A stretch of 64,000 nt of DNA from Candidatus Sabulitectum silens (lineage in GTDB: Bacteria > Fermentibacterota > Fermentibacteria > Fermentibacterales > JCC-6), in NCBI GenBank assembly GCA_001875255.1, contig MJAN01000001.1:310001-374000 (forward strand). The letters run 5' to 3'. Below the pieces are notes generated by a model. That model saw nothing but the letters and a program-made list of their open reading frames with translations, did no database searches and had not been told where the DNA came from. This document shows positions 1 to 12,577 of this stretch, piece after piece. Made by a program: the position numbers and the translations under genes. Each line of letters begins with the position of its first letter. Positions within the stretch are counted from its first letter, which is position 1.

Positions 1-809
1 TGCCCAGGTGTGGTGGTAACTGTCCCCGGAGGGACATCTGGAAGGGGCCTGCCATGTTCCCCCGAGGCCTTCCTCAATACCCTGCAGGCCCATCCCTTCC
101 CGGATGCATCGGCAACGAGGCCGTTCAGGAGGGCATCCCTTCCCTGCCAGGTTCCCCCTCTGATAAGTGATAAGCCGGGTATCCCACCATCGAAGGGCAC
201 AGGATGGGGTTCCGGAAGGGCAAAGCCCAGCTGCCCGGCCGCTTCGCCTCTCTCGGCATAGCTTCCGTGTCGCAGTGCCTTAAGGACATCCGGTCTGCCA
301 CCGTGCCATCTTCTGCAAAGGGCGGCCTCGGCAGCCATATAGAGGTCTGAGAGCACTCCGGGAAAACCTCCTGCCTTAACCTCCGGAGAAGCCCATGGGG
401 ATGTTCTGAACAATCCGTCGCCCCAGTATATCAGCGCCGGTCTGTCTTCACCGTCTATCACCCATGAGCAGTGATCGATGGAGAGATGATTGAGCCCAAG
501 CACCTGTAGGGAGTGCAGGGGCTCAAGCAGATCCGAAGGGGAGAGTTCGCCGGTTACCGGAAGGGAGTTGCACAGGGGAAGGGATATGCAGAAGGTCCCG
601 TCGGGGATAGGGCTATAACCATCGGGGACAACTATGCCATGACCGGTTTCCGCAAGATCCCACAGGGTTTCAAGACAGGAAGTGTCAACGGGGAAGGGAA
701 TGACCCGGCCAAGTCTCTGACCACCGGTATCGTCGGTGAACACCAGGTGGGTGTAACCAGTATCCGAAGGCAGCCTAAGGGAAATATTCTTAATGGGTAT
801 TTCCTTCAT
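1..809 (-). CDS. unknown cytoplasmic protein, 3' end outside window
   Basis: An uninterrupted reading frame of about 269 codons runs from an ATG at 809 (minus) off the left edge. AGGAGGG lies a few bases upstream, so the start is well supported. The protein begins MKEIPIKNISLRLPSD and has no signal peptide. Its middle part (LGLNHLSIDHCSWVIDG, then LIYWGDGLF) faintly recalls the C-lobe of a protein-kinase fold. A later stretch (SLIRGGTWQGRDALLNGL) resembles the start of an AAA-type P-loop region without a clean GxxxxGK. A kinase-like/AAA signalling protein is one guess. I cannot assign a family with confidence. Confidence 0.6.
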   Translation of the reverse strand, partial: MKEIPIKNISLRLPSDTGYTHLVFTDDTGGQRLGRVIPFPVDTSCLETLWDLAETGHGIVVPDGYSPIPDGTFCISLPLCNSLPVTGELSPSDLLEPLHSLQVLGLNHLSIDHCSWVIDGEDRPALIYWGDGLFRTSPWASPEVKAGGFPGVLSDLYMAAEAALCRRWHGGRPDVLKALRHGSYAERGEAAGQLGFALPEPHPVPFDGGIPGLSLIRGGTWQGRDALLNGLVADASGKGWACRVLRKASGEHGRPLPDVPPGTVTTTPG

Positions 810-1039
810 AAAGCCCTCCTATGCTTGATATAATAATGTAATTTAAATCCTGAACAAGTATACCCTCTGATGAAGTTGCCACATAGGGAAATTATACCTA
901 TGAGTGGTAAAATATCCCATGTCCACACCGCTGCCTCCGGGAATGGATTCTCTTAACTTCAAGGCATTCAACGAATACAAGTACTGGAAACTATGTTGCT
1001 ATTTCTCTGGTCAGTTGCATCAAGGGAAAGGGGGAGAAT

Positions 1040-1252
1040 ATGAAACCACTGATACCGGTACTGCTGGCCGCAGGGGTCATGGCCGGGGAGGGGCTGTCCT
1101 ACCACAGCGGCACTCCGGCATGGGTCTTCAGCGGAACCACAGTATGGTTCAGCGAACCGGTGGTTACCGAAGGCGAGTTCGTCATATCGGTGGGAAATGA
1201 AACAGGGGAGCTGCGCCGGTATTCCTGGGCGGCCCTGAAAACAACTTTTTAG
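1040..1252 (+). CDS. small secreted protein, short paralogue of the next gene
   Basis: Seventy residues, starting with a hydrophobic signal-peptide-like segment (MKPLIPVLLAAGVMAGEG), with a GGGAG ribosome site 3-4 bases before the ATG. The mature part starts YHSGTPAWVFSG, matching YCSGTPGWISWGG in the next gene, and both proteins end in a similar SWxxLK motif. The short version looks like the N and C ends of the longer paralogue with the middle missing. Function is unknown; export to the periplasm or surface is inferred from the leader. Confidence 0.55.
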   Translation: MKPLIPVLLAAGVMAGEGLSYHSGTPAWVFSGTTVWFSEPVVTEGEFVISVGNETGELRRYSWAALKTTF

Positions 1253-1266
1253 AAGGGAAAACTAAC

Positions 1267-1869
1267 ATGCTGTTAATCCTATTGATACTGGCTGCACCGG
1301 GGATGACCGATGTTCCCGCTGACGGCTGCCTGCCGGAGGTTGAGATGGACTGGGAGTGGCTCACCTACTGCAGCGGCACCCCGGGATGGATAAGCTGGGG
1401 GGGGCACTTACCGCGGGACCTGGTTCCATCTGGAGGACTTCTACCCGGGATCGATGAAACAATGCTCTCAGCCTCGGAGTTCTGGTTCTACCACCTTTCC
1501 AGTTATCCCTGGGACACCAGCAATGTATACATCGAACTCTGGGCCGGGGACGAGAACGGCCCAACAGGGCAGATCAGGCAGGACATGGTCACCGCCGTTC
1601 ACTTCGCACCCATGTACGTTTACTATGAGCCTCCGGAGACCGTTCCCGGTGATTTCTGGGTGCTTGTCAATACCGAGATGAGCGCCGGGGGATGGCCATC
1701 GCTGCTCGGGGACGACTCTCCACAACCGGCAAGTCACAGCTTTCACAGCGATGACTTCATCTTATGGGAGCCCTGGATGTATGGCAGGAACTACTTCATC
1801 GCCGTGCTTGCTGAAACCGATGCCATTAATTCTACAAGCTGGGGTTGTCTGAAATCTCTCTTTGAATAA
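1267..1869 (+). CDS. secreted protein with SGTPGWISWGG motif, unknown function
   Basis: Two hundred residues in one intact frame, with an N-terminal hydrophobic leader (MLLILLILAAPGMTD) and a tryptophan/glycine-rich mature part containing YCSGTPGWISWGG. Residues about 60-185 have alternating hydrophobic strands (FWFYHLSSYPWDTSNVYIEL, FAPMYVYYEPPETVPGDFWV), suggesting a beta-sandwich. It lies 14 bp after the shorter paralogue, so the pair is probably one transcript. I recognise no catalytic motif. A surface or carbohydrate-contacting role is possible but unproven. Confidence 0.6.
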   Translation: MLLILLILAAPGMTDVPADGCLPEVEMDWEWLTYCSGTPGWISWGGHLPRDLVPSGGLLPGIDETMLSASEFWFYHLSSYPWDTSNVYIELWAGDENGPTGQIRQDMVTAVHFAPMYVYYEPPETVPGDFWVLVNTEMSAGGWPSLLGDDSPQPASHSFHSDDFILWEPWMYGRNYFIAVLAETDAINSTSWGCLKSLFE

Positions 1870-1938
1870 TTATTCATTCATGTTCACATTTTCCTTCCCC
1901 CGGGGAGTTGAATAGCGATAAAGGAAACGGAGGGACCC

Positions 1939-2488
1939 ATGTGCGCTGTATGGATCACTGCAATTGCGCTGAACGCATTCCCCATATCACTGGAGATCGG
2001 AGGGGGTGGAGTTTTCCCGGCAACTCCCGAGACCACAACTCCCGGCATGTTCTGGGAGGCCGGTGTTTCCGGAGAGGTGGCATCTAAGTGGCATGGGTTC
2101 GCATCGATGGGTTCGTGGAGTTCTTCTAACTTCGATCCGGAGGGAGGAACACCCACGTGGGTGAATGAGGAGTCTGAGAGAAACTCCTACCAGGCTGCGA
2201 CCATTACAAGGAAAGCAGACGAGTGATTCAGCTGGGAATAGGGAGGAGCATCCGGGGAATTCGCCTTGGACTGAGCGGCGGAGTCACCGAAAGGGTGTCT
2301 TCCTACGGTTTGACGGTGACATCGACGGACCCACCGAGTTCGAGTTCAGGAACAGCTGCTTCACCGCCGGCATAGGCGCCAGGGCAATGGTTGGCGAAAC
2401 GGGATACATCGACCTTTCCGCCACCAGCGAGGAGCTGGAATCCCTTGTTGTTTCACTCTCCTTCGGCACTTCGCTTAGAATCCATTAG
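1939..2488 (+). CDS. outer-membrane beta-barrel-like protein, frameshifted
   Basis: The start (ATG 1939) is preceded by ACGGAGGG. The leader MCAVWITAIALNAFPISLEIG and the glycine-rich alternating sequence fit an outer-membrane barrel. The frame breaks near 2200 and again near 2315. The three pieces read on as GIGRSIRGIRLGLSGGVTE and then TAGIGARAMVGETGYIDLSA, ending SLSFGTSLRIH at 2488. Two single-base losses would join them into about 183 residues. Specific function unknown. It precedes a second predicted envelope protein by 8 bp. Confidence 0.5.
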
Positions 2489-2496
2489 GGGGCGTC

Positions 2497-3078
2497 ATGA
2501 ATAAGAGTTATTTGATCCTTGTGATTATGTCATGTCTTTCCACAGCTTTTCAGGGAAACGTTCAGCTCTGTGTCCACCAGCAGAAGTATGCCGGGGATCC
2601 CTTCTACTTCACTCCGTCCAGTTCGACCCTCTGGGAGATTGGAGCGGAGCTCACCGGCAATGACCTTCTGGAGCCATTCATGAGGATATCCTTCTCATCC
2701 GGGGAGCTTGAAAACATTCCCGACGTTCCGGATGCCTTTGATATTAACGCCAGGCAGTGGAGGATAAGGTGCGGAACCGATGCTTTCCCCTGGGATCAGG
2801 GCTTTTTCTTCCTGAGGGCATCCGCTGGCGCTTCGTACTACATGATGGACTACGCCGACCCTGACACTGTAGGCGCAACCGTCTACAATATAAGGAAGAC
2901 GGATCATCGCTGGCTGAGTTCGCTCTCTGGCGGTATCGGAAGCCATGTTCCACTGGGTGAGATCTCCCTGGTGAAGGCAGTGGACTTCGTCCTGGAGGTT
3001 GAGTATGTGAACCTCGAGAAAACGCTGTTTTCCGGGGGATCGAAGTCAGTCTGTAGTATTATGAAGGAGTGTATATGA
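2497..3078 (+). CDS. exported hypothetical protein, probable beta-barrel
   Basis: An intact frame of 193 residues with a leader (MNKSYLILVIMSCLSTAFQG) and repeated amphipathic strands such as GFFFLRASAGASYYMMDYAD and VDFVLEVEYVNLEKTLF. That pattern suits a small outer-membrane barrel or a periplasmic beta-protein. The last residues (SKSVCSIMKECI) look unlike a barrel end, which usually finishes in an aromatic residue. The true 3' end may therefore be lost to a frameshift just before the next gene, whose start overlaps this stop. Confidence 0.55.
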   Translation: MNKSYLILVIMSCLSTAFQGNVQLCVHQQKYAGDPFYFTPSSSTLWEIGAELTGNDLLEPFMRISFSSGELENIPDVPDAFDINARQWRIRCGTDAFPWDQGFFFLRASAGASYYMMDYADPDTVGATVYNIRKTDHRWLSSLSGGIGSHVPLGEISLVKAVDFVLEVEYVNLEKTLFSGGSKSVCSIMKECI

Positions 3079-3401
3079 AAATGATCGCGTTCTGCGGTCT
3101 GGACTGCGCCGTCTGCCCGGCCAGGACAGCGTACCTGAAAGATGACAACGAACTCAGAGCGAAAACCGCCGGGGAATGGTCCAGGCTTTACGGTGCGGAT
3201 ATCCCCCCGGAAAGCGTCAACTGTACCGGATGCACCGGAGACGGGCTCAAGTTCCATCACTGCGAGCACGCCTGCGAGATAAGGAAGTGCGCCCTTCCCC
3301 GGGGAGTTTCCAACTGCGGTGAATGCCCGGACTATCCATGCGCCGTAATAGGCGGCTTTCTGGAGATGGTTCCCGAGGCCAGGCAGAACCTGGAAGGTTG
3401 A
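3075..3401 (+). CDS. DUF3795 cysteine-rich protein
   Basis: The ATG at 3075 lies six bases after AAGGAG, so I prefer it to the upstream in-frame GTG at 3069. The 108 residues begin MKMIAFCGLDCAVCPA, the hallmark CGLDCxxCPA of the DUF3795 family, and contain further cysteine pairs (NCTGCTGDG, HCEHACEIRKC, NCGECPDYPC). Such spacing suggests zinc or iron-sulphur binding. The family is small, cytoplasmic and of unknown function. Length is typical and the frame is intact. Confidence 0.82.
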   Translation: MKMIAFCGLDCAVCPARTAYLKDDNELRAKTAGEWSRLYGADIPPESVNCTGCTGDGLKFHHCEHACEIRKCALPRGVSNCGECPDYPCAVIGGFLEMVPEARQNLEG

Positions 3402-3431
3402 CACAGCAGCCTTCCCGCAGATAATCGCCTG

Positions 3432-5575
3432 ATGATTAACATTATTCTCTCCCTGGCAGTGTTCGGGTTTTCCGCGGTGAGGGTCGACTGCCCTCCTGAG
3501 ATAGACGGCCAACTCACCGACGGATGCTGGGCTCTGGCGGAAACCGTTACCGAGGATTTCACCGCCTTCCGTCCCCGGAGCGGTGTTCCCATGTCCCGGA
3601 CCACATCGGTGAGCCTGGTTTACGACAGCCATTCGCTGTACTTCGGCTTCTTCATGCACGACCCGGAACCGGGAGCCATGAATCTCCAGGCACTGGCAAG
3701 GGACGAAGACGCGCCGGTGGACAAGGTCTACATCTACCTGGACACCTTTGGCGACAGGGCGAACTGCTTCGTGTTCACCCTGACCGCCCAGGGAACCCAG
3801 CTCGATTCAAGGCGGACCGCAATAGGAGGTGAGGACAGGAACTGGGACGCGGTGTGGAGCTCCGCCACTGTCATGTGCGATTCGGGGTGGTCCGCGGAGG
3901 TGGCCATTCCCTTTTCCGCCCTGAGGTATTCCCCGGGGGAGGAGCAGAACTGGGGGATCAACTTCGCAAGGACCGTTTCCTCCACCAACGAGGCGGGCTA
4001 CCTGTACCCGATGGAGGAGGGCGGAGGTATTGATCCGTCCCTCTTCGGCGTTATTCGGGGTCTCTTCCAGCTGCCCACCGGGCTCCGGGCAAGATTTCGG
4101 CCCTTCCTTGCCGGAAGGCTGCAGTTCACCCCGGGGGAAGACATTCTGAATGACCCCTGGGGCGGAGCCGGGGTGGATGTCAAGGTTCCCCTTTCCATGA
4201 GTACGGTACTGGATCTCAGTGTTTTTCCCGATTTCGGCCAGGTGGAATCCGATGCCGACCAGGGCAGCATATCCCACTGGGCTCCCTGGCTGTCTGAGAA
4301 ACGCCCCTTTTTCATGGAGGGAACCGAGGTTTTTCCATGCCCTTTAACATGTTCTATTCCCGGCGGATCGGTTCCGTGGCCGGGAACGGTGAGCTCATTC
4401 GAATTCTGGGGGGGCCAAGATCACCGGGACAAGCGGTGGTTTTCGATACGGCGTGCTGGAGGTCGTAACCGGTGATGTACGGAGCGGGGATACCACCCTT
4501 GTCCAGCCTGCGGTTTCCTACTTCGCGGGATCTGCCCTGGGAGAGTTCAGCAGGGACAACTGGCTTAAGATCTCCACCACCACAGCCGATTCTCCCCCGC
4601 GGGAGGGGCTTTCCTATGACTACGGAAGGTCCGCCGCCCTGAGCGGCATGGCCACTCCCTTCCAGGACATACATCTCCAGGGGAAACTTGGTCTCACATG
4701 GAACAGGGGGGATGAGTATTCGGACAATACCGCACTTCGCTTCGATGCAGGCTGGTTTCCCGAGAGGTTCCAGGTGAACTTCAGGTTTCAGCGCAAGGGT
4801 AGTGATTTCGATCCGGAGTGGCTTGGATATTTCCAGGGCAACGGTGAACGGTCCTGGTCTGCCTATTCCAGCCTTTCCCTTGACGTGAACTCAGGTCTCA
4901 TCGACGACCTCTGGTTCGATGTGAATCCCTGGTACACCACCGACCTGCAGGGCAGGAACGCCGGCAGCGGAGTAACGGTATCCGCCGGCGGGGTCACCGT
5001 TGACAGATACGACCTGAACATCTGGGCCGGTTACCGGGACAGATGGTTCGACAGGTATGAAGGCCCCGGCGGCAGATGGTATCCCGGAGGCTTTCCGCGG
5101 GACTCTCATCCTCCACCGATTACAGGAAACCCCTTGCGGCATGGGTAAGCCTTAACAGGACCGATTATCTCGATTCCCACATGGTGAAGCTTGGGGCAGG
5201 GCTAAGGATCAAGCCCTTCCCTGCCCTTTTCCTTTCCATCGAGCCCTCGGCCAGGCTACAGGAGGCCGCCACCAGATATAACCACGATACAGAGGAATGG
5301 GAGCTGACCGATTCCGACTGGAGGTCACTTAACATCTCCGCGACGCTCTTTCCCCGGGCGGACATGCGCATAAGGTTCAGCGGACAGACATCCAGGTTCA
5401 GCAGGAACTGGGATACCGATGAGAGTTCCTCCCTCAGCGACAGAATTTGGGGAAACCTGCTGTACAGCTGGGAGTATGCCCCGGGGAGCTGGTTCCATTT
5501 CCTTGCCGGGGAGGTGCTTGAGGGGAGGGTGACCCGGTGTTCACCGTTTACGCCAAGCTGATGAGGTATTTCTAG
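3432..5575 (+). CDS. DUF5916 / CBM9-like outer-membrane protein (several frameshifts)
   Basis: The N-terminus has a short leader (MINIILSLAVFGFSAV), then a CBM9-like beta-sandwich (DCPPEIDGQLTDGCWALAE, VYIYLDTFGDRANCFVF). The C-terminal two-thirds is a DUF5916 barrel with the family signature LSEKRPFFMEGTEVF followed, after a frame change near 4335, by MPFNMFYSRRIGS. A second break is the seven-G run near 4410. Others lie near 5100 and 5530, after which the sequence ends DPVFTVYAKLMRYF and a stop at 5573-5575. The repaired length, about 715 residues, suits the family. These proteins are outer-membrane barrels linked to polysaccharide handling; the substrate is unknown. Confidence 0.78.
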
Positions 5576-8531
5576 CCAGTGACCATGGCACCGGTGCCGG
5601 TGCGGCCGTCGACCATTACGCTGACCGGTTCCTTCAGCCTGACATGCCTTACGTGCTCGAGGTCCTCCTCGGGCTGGATATCCTCCAGCCTGTCCCAGTT
5701 AATCATTGAACCGGACCTGTTGTGGGGTACGGTGAAATACACCACGCCCAGGGATGTCATGTTCTGGAAGAAATGGGAGCCCTGGGAGGGGTCGATGTTC
5801 ATGTTGGGCTGGCTTGCCTCCACTATCACCCTGGCTCCGGAGATCTGGTTCCAGTTCACCGGGATCCCCAGCCACGGGTCGGAGGAGCCCCACCGGCCTG
5901 GTCCTATGAGTATGTAGGGCCGTTCAGCCTGGAACAGCTTCCTGTTCAGCAGATCCACCTGCTTCACTATATCCCTTGTCTTAGATGCGGTGAAGACCTC
6001 ACGCTTAACGAATACCACATCCCTTATCTCCTGTATGGTTCCGTTCCCCAGGGCGGTTTCCGTTATACAGAGAAGTCTTTCGGGATCTATGTTTTCAGGG
6101 TCGACGCTGACGAGATCTGTATTAACCACCATGGGTCTTATCTGGAGCAGGCTGAAGTGTGCGGGGAGGGGCCTCTTCTCCCCCAGGGTAACGGCGAACT
6201 CGATCTCCACCGGACACCCCATGGATTCCTCGCCCATCTTAAGCAGGTAATCGGTTATCCGCGGAAGGGGGAATACGCCGCTTTTCAGTATGTGGGCAAA
6301 GCTGACCACCCTGGGACCGGTTCTGGTTATGCCGTCCATCACCCGCTCGTTCATGGCGTCGTAGGTTGATCCCAGATACTCCAGCGTGCCGTCCTTCTCC
6401 GCCCTTTTCAGGTCGTGTTCGGTTATGTACTGGTCTTCGTTCATCCTCGAGCCCCAGTTTACATTGTCCATTTCCACGGCGAAGAACCGTTTCTGGGAGT
6501 TGTCCATCATGTCCTTCATGGTGCCGAACTGGGGAAGGACCCTGGGATACGCCGGGGTGAACCTCAGGGACATACCGCCGTCCACGATGGCTTTTCCAAG
6601 GCCCAGGGCAACATTTACGACGCCGTCCTCCGGTTTGGCCGACCCCGCTGGATAGAAGTCGTAGGAGCGGCCCACTCCGGAGAAATGCGGATAGAACAGG
6701 TTCCTGTGAAGGCTGCCCTCCACCTTCTGAAGGAGCACAGCCATTTTTTCCTCTTCCACCCGGTGGTTTGTTGCCTTTATGTAGGACTTGGCCGACTGCA
6801 TGAAGGTGGAGGCGTAAACGAACTTTATGGCGCTGACAAGGTGCCTGAACCTGACCTCGAGGTCCATGGAGTTGTTGGGCAGCATTTTAGTGGCGTAGAT
6901 GCCGGCGAAGGGCTGGTACATGGCGTCTTCGAGAAGGCTGGAGGATCGGACGGCCAGGGGGTGGTAACTGTTTTGATGTAGTCCCTGAGGTCGCCCAGTA
7001 TGGTGGCGGGCAGAGAGGCTTTCTGAAAAGCCCTGTGGATCCGGTCATCGTCGTTGCATTCGATGGCGAATCTGTGCAGATCGTTCCGCTGTACGAATTT
7101 GTCAAAGAACTCGGTGGTTATTATCACTGTGTTCGGAACAGCAACGGATACCTTCCTGAAGGCGTCTTCCTGAAGGTTTGCCGCCAGCATTCTGTCTATG
7201 AAGGCAAGGCCCCTGCCCTTCCCCCCCATGGACCCGTTCCCCAGCCGGCTGAACATCAGGTTCTCCTCGTGGAAGGATCTGCTGTAGGGGGTGACATATC
7301 CACGCCTTTGTTCCGCCTGCCAGAGCCTGTAGCCCCTGAGGAGCGGTCTTTCGCCCTTTCCCGCCCCTGCGGCTTCCTCCATGAAGGAAACCAGTTCCAG
7401 TTCCGTCTGTATCCTGAGCCATCTTGTTATCCTGCCGGAGTTCCAGCACCGGTCCACCACATCCGGGGGAAGCTTTTCAAGGGCGGAACCCAGCTCATGG
7501 ATGTTGGATACCGTTCTGACAACCTTTCCGGAGGCGTCGGTGAACCGGAGATCCTCGAAGTCCAGGTAATCGGTGAGCACAGCGCTGAGGTCGGAGATCA
7601 GGGTGGGTGAGCCCTTGTCGATGTAGGCCACCCCCAGCTGTTCCGCGGTCTTTCCGCCGCCTGTCTCGCTTGTCTGGAGCACAACGGGGATGTTGGGATC
7701 GTACTCCCGTATACTTTCTATGAGGCTTATTCCGGCTGTTTTGCTGTGATCCCCGTTCTGGGAGAACCTCATGTCGGTTATGACCGCCACCAGGGAGTTC
7801 CCGTAGCTTTCCAGGATTGACACCGCCTCCTCCATGCTGGTGGCAAGGAGCAGTTTCGTTTTCGCCCGGGCCTTGAGCTTTCGCCTGGTGATGGACTTCA
7901 TCCTGGAGAGGGAAGCGGCACACTTCTCATCCACCACCTTCATGCCCTGGTGGAGGTATCGTGAATAGAAGGCCACATCGTCCTCAACTAGCATCATGCA
8001 GGGGACGCCCTTTTCACCGCAGTCGTGGCCGGCGTTGACCGTGTTCTCAGCCAGCTGGATTATTCCGCTGATCATCTCTCCGCTTCCCATCCAGGTGAAG
8101 AGCCTGTAGGGGAATGCCCCGGGGTTGCCGCCGGTTACCTTCCTGAGTTCCTCGGTATTGTGGGTGAGGACCGCCACAGGGATCCCGGGCTGTATCTCCC
8201 GGGCCCTTTCGGTGAACTCCTCGAAGGACATGTGGTCGCCGGCTGACATGCAGATGACCATGTCGAACCTTCCGGCGCTGCCGTCCTGCAGAAGCCTCAG
8301 GGCGGAGCTTCCTTCGGGCACCTGGTAGAAGGAGGGGATCCTTCCCGCCTCGCCGACTCCGGAACCGGAAAGCATGTCCTCCAGCATGCCGTCCTCCTCG
8401 ACGGTGTAGTAGTCGTAGAGGCTGCAGAGGAGCATTATGTTCTGAACCCTGAAGGAATTCAGGTCACGGTGGGTGGATTCCATCATGTGCAGTTTGAGTC
8501 TGTTCTCGTTTTCCCCGCCCGGTGTGTTCAA
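5572..8531 (-). CDS. response-regulator / PEP-synthase-type ATP-grasp protein
   Basis: About 986 residues. The TTG start at 8531 is supported by GGAGG seven bases upstream. Residues about 1-150 and 165-330 look like two receiver-type domains; the second is clearer (CMMLVEDDVAFYSRYL, then LVAVITDMRFSQNGDH). From about 430 follows the ATP-grasp N-domain of PEP synthase/pyruvate phosphate dikinase (NGSMGGKGRGLAFIDRM, then TTPLAVRSSSLLEDAMYQPF). The C-terminal part carries ILIGPGRWGSSDPWLG and PSQGSHFFQN. I find no TxGGxxxH phosphohistidine domain and no PEP-binding barrel. One frame break near 6955 is repaired by adding a C to a five-C run. It is probably a signal-controlled phosphotransfer or ATP-grasp enzyme, but the reaction is unknown. 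Confidence 0.8.
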
Positions 8532-8611
8532 ACCGCTTCCTCCAGTGTTTCGGAAATAGTCATGAAGGGTTTCCCCGCCGATATACTCAGTGATTCGAGG
8601 GGATATTATGA

Positions 8612-10116
<1,505 letters not shown>

Positions 10117-10138
10117 CTCAGATACCGTTCATGTGTAT

Positions 10139-10166
10139 GCGGCCCCCCGCCCAGGCGGGGGGCCGC
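10139..10166. terminator. convergent GC-rich hairpin
   Basis: A perfect 13-bp inverted repeat, GCGGCCCCCCGCC and its complement with two bases at the apex, sits between the convergent gdhA and ATP-grasp genes. No strong T-run follows on either strand, so termination by the hairpin alone is less certain. Confidence 0.55.
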
Positions 10167-10172
10167 TTCGCT

Positions 10173-12512
10173 TCAGTCGGTGGTCAGGAAGGCTATCCCG
10201 GACTCGGTCTCGCTGTCCAGTATCACCGAAAGAGTGGCGCCCTGGAGCAGATCGGAAACCTTCACCACACGGATTATCCCTTCATGGGCCGAGGCGTCGG
10301 TACGAATTCAGCAAGACGGTTCTCAGGTTGAAAGAATGCGTCTTCCCTGAATACTACTCCCTCGTCGTCGGGATAGAGGGGCATGTACTTGATGTCCGCC
10401 TCCACCAGGTCCTGGAAGAAGTGGGTGCCGAAGGAAAGGTCAGGAACATGTCCCTTCTTCTCCCTGGCCACCTCTATGAGCATGGAGGTGTTGTTTATGT
10501 CGCTGTAGCCCACATGGACGCCCAGTTTGATGTCTCCCTTGCTTCCCCATCTGCCCGGGCCGATGAGGATGAACTTCTTTGAAGGGAGACTCTGATTGAG
10601 CCGGCCGATTATTCGTCCGATCTCAAGGAGTTCATCCCTGCTTTCAACCTCGTCGTAGCCCTGGCCGTCCACATATACGATGTACTCTATTCCGTGGCTG
10701 GCCCCGGACATGATGTACCTTCCTGCGGTGAAGAGGATCCTATCCTCCTCTATTCCCGTTGGAATTGTGGTGTCCGCCGCACCGGCGCCAACGCTCTGGG
10801 GCCTGCACTGGAGGAGGTAGGGGGTATGGATGTCCGGGCCGTAGGCGAACTCGATGTCCACGGGCATTCCTATCTCCTCCTCCAGAATGCCCAGGGCGGT
10901 TTTGAAAAAGAGTGGGACCGGGCTCTTCTCAAGCATATTGTGGAAGGTAATGATGGTGTCCTTCTTCTGTATGTTCAGCATGGATCCCGGTGAGAGGTGT
11001 ACGTTGCCTTCGTCTATGGTGGAGACCATATAGGGCAGACAGGGTATTCGGGAACCGTACTCTTTTATCATCATGTCCACGGACACCGTTTCCAGAATAC
11101 CCCTTTCAAGGTTTACAACATCCATGTTCTTCTGGGCATACCGCAGCATTTCATCGGTACTCACATTGATCCTCAGTCTCGGCTGTCCGGGGCTCATCAG
11201 CACCGGGAAATCCTGCCCTGTGCGGTCCACGGCCCGGGTTCCCAGGCCGGCGACGAACCTGACTATGCCGTCTTCGGCCTTTATTCTGGGTGACCATCTG
11301 TAGTCGTTCCTGCTGAATGCCACGCCGGCGAAGGGCGGGAAGTAGTATTTTCCTATCCTGGTTCCCACCACCTCCTGTATCAGGATTCCCATCTCTTCAT
11401 TGAAGTCCAGAAGACCCCTCTCCCTGCGGTATTCGATGGGGTCGGGGCCGAAGATGCTGGCGTATATCTCAAGCACGGCGTCCACCAGGGCCTCAAGCCT
11501 TTCCTGTTTGGAGCCCTGATTGGCCACGAAAAGGCTCTTGTACTTCCCGGCGAAGGCGGCGCCGGTGCTGTCCTCCAGCAGGCTTGAGGAGCGGACAACC
11601 AGGGGGTGGTCCCGAAGTAGTCCAGTGCCTGCTCAAGGCCGGTCTTAACGCTGAAGGGCATGACTGAGTGCTTGAACACCTGTTCAAGGAGCTGGTATTC
11701 CTGTCGTATCTCGTCGGGGTGTGCGTACTTGATGGCCATCATTTCCTCCAGGGCGTTGTGCCTGATGAACTCGAGGACGGCGTCGGAGGCGATGTACCAG
11801 GTTTTGGGAACCTTCAGGTTCCTGAGAACGGTGTGGGATTTTTGTGGGAGCAGAGGATTTTCCTTGCCCTGAACAGCCCTGCTGCCTTTCCCCCCATTTT
11901 CCCGTTGCTGTTATGGGGGCCGATGGTGTGGCTGAGAACCTCGCCGAAGTCGCTTATGCTCACATGCTTCCGTATTGTGTTGATGAACCTGAGGTCGTCG
12001 GTGAAGACCCGTCTGGTAAGGTCGACGATGATGCTCTCGCGGTCCTTGGACTCCATTTTCTTGCTTCTCTGGGGAAGGTTCTCATACCTGCTCAGGGCCT
12101 CCTGGAGCTGGCCCAGGGGAACATCCCTTCTGCCCGCTGTCATGGAGAGGAACCTGAGTTTTTCATACCTCATCCATCGGTGGAGGGCCATGGTGATCTC
12201 CTCAGGAGAGAGGACCTCCTCGGCCAGCCTGAAGACCTGTGAGGTAAGCCCCTCGATTATTTCGTAGTCGATCCGGGGAGCAGGCTGATTCTCGCCGTAC
12301 ATATCGCCTGTTTCCACGGCGTTGGAGTGCTTGGGAAGGTATTCCTCCATGATCTTGGATATGCGCTTCACCTTCCGCCGGTACAGGTAGTTCATCATTT
12401 TCCTGCTGAGACGGCTCAGGAGCTCAGGGTCGGTTTCCCTGAGAAGCTTAAGAATTATTTTCCATTCCGGCGTACCATCCGGGGACATCCCTGTGCTTTC
12501 CAATGGGTTCAT
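10173..12512 (-). CDS. second PEP-synthase-type ATP-grasp protein (frameshifted)
   Basis: About 780 residues once repaired. The ATG at 12512 is preceded by GAAAGG; an ATG at 12533 in the same frame has no ribosome site. The N-terminal ~230 residues are helical (LSRLSRKMMNYLYRRKVKRI) with no receiver domain. The ATP-grasp part follows: SNGKMGGKAAGLFRARKIL and, after repair, TTPLVVRSSSLLEDSTGAAF. The C-terminal part (FILIGPGRWGSKGDIKLG, SFGTHFFQDL) matches the paralogue at 5572-8531. Frame breaks lie near 11845, at a five-C run near 11608, and near 10306. After the last, the true end reads IIRVVKVSDLLQGATLSV to the stop at 10173. There is no phosphohistidine signature. Confidence 0.78.
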
Positions 12513-12577
12513 CTGAAACAGCCTTTCTGGCATGAAGTCCGGTGCTCAATCGGGGAAATCCTAACCGGTGGGTGAGG

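Noticed and set aside
904-1200. An open frame of 98 codons starting at 904
   Set aside because: Low-complexity, basic translation that overlaps the better-supported secreted protein at 1040 in another frame; no ribosome site.
10150-11300. Long plus-strand open frames opposite the second ATP-grasp gene
   Set aside because: They are shadows of a well-matched minus-strand protein; translations have no family features.
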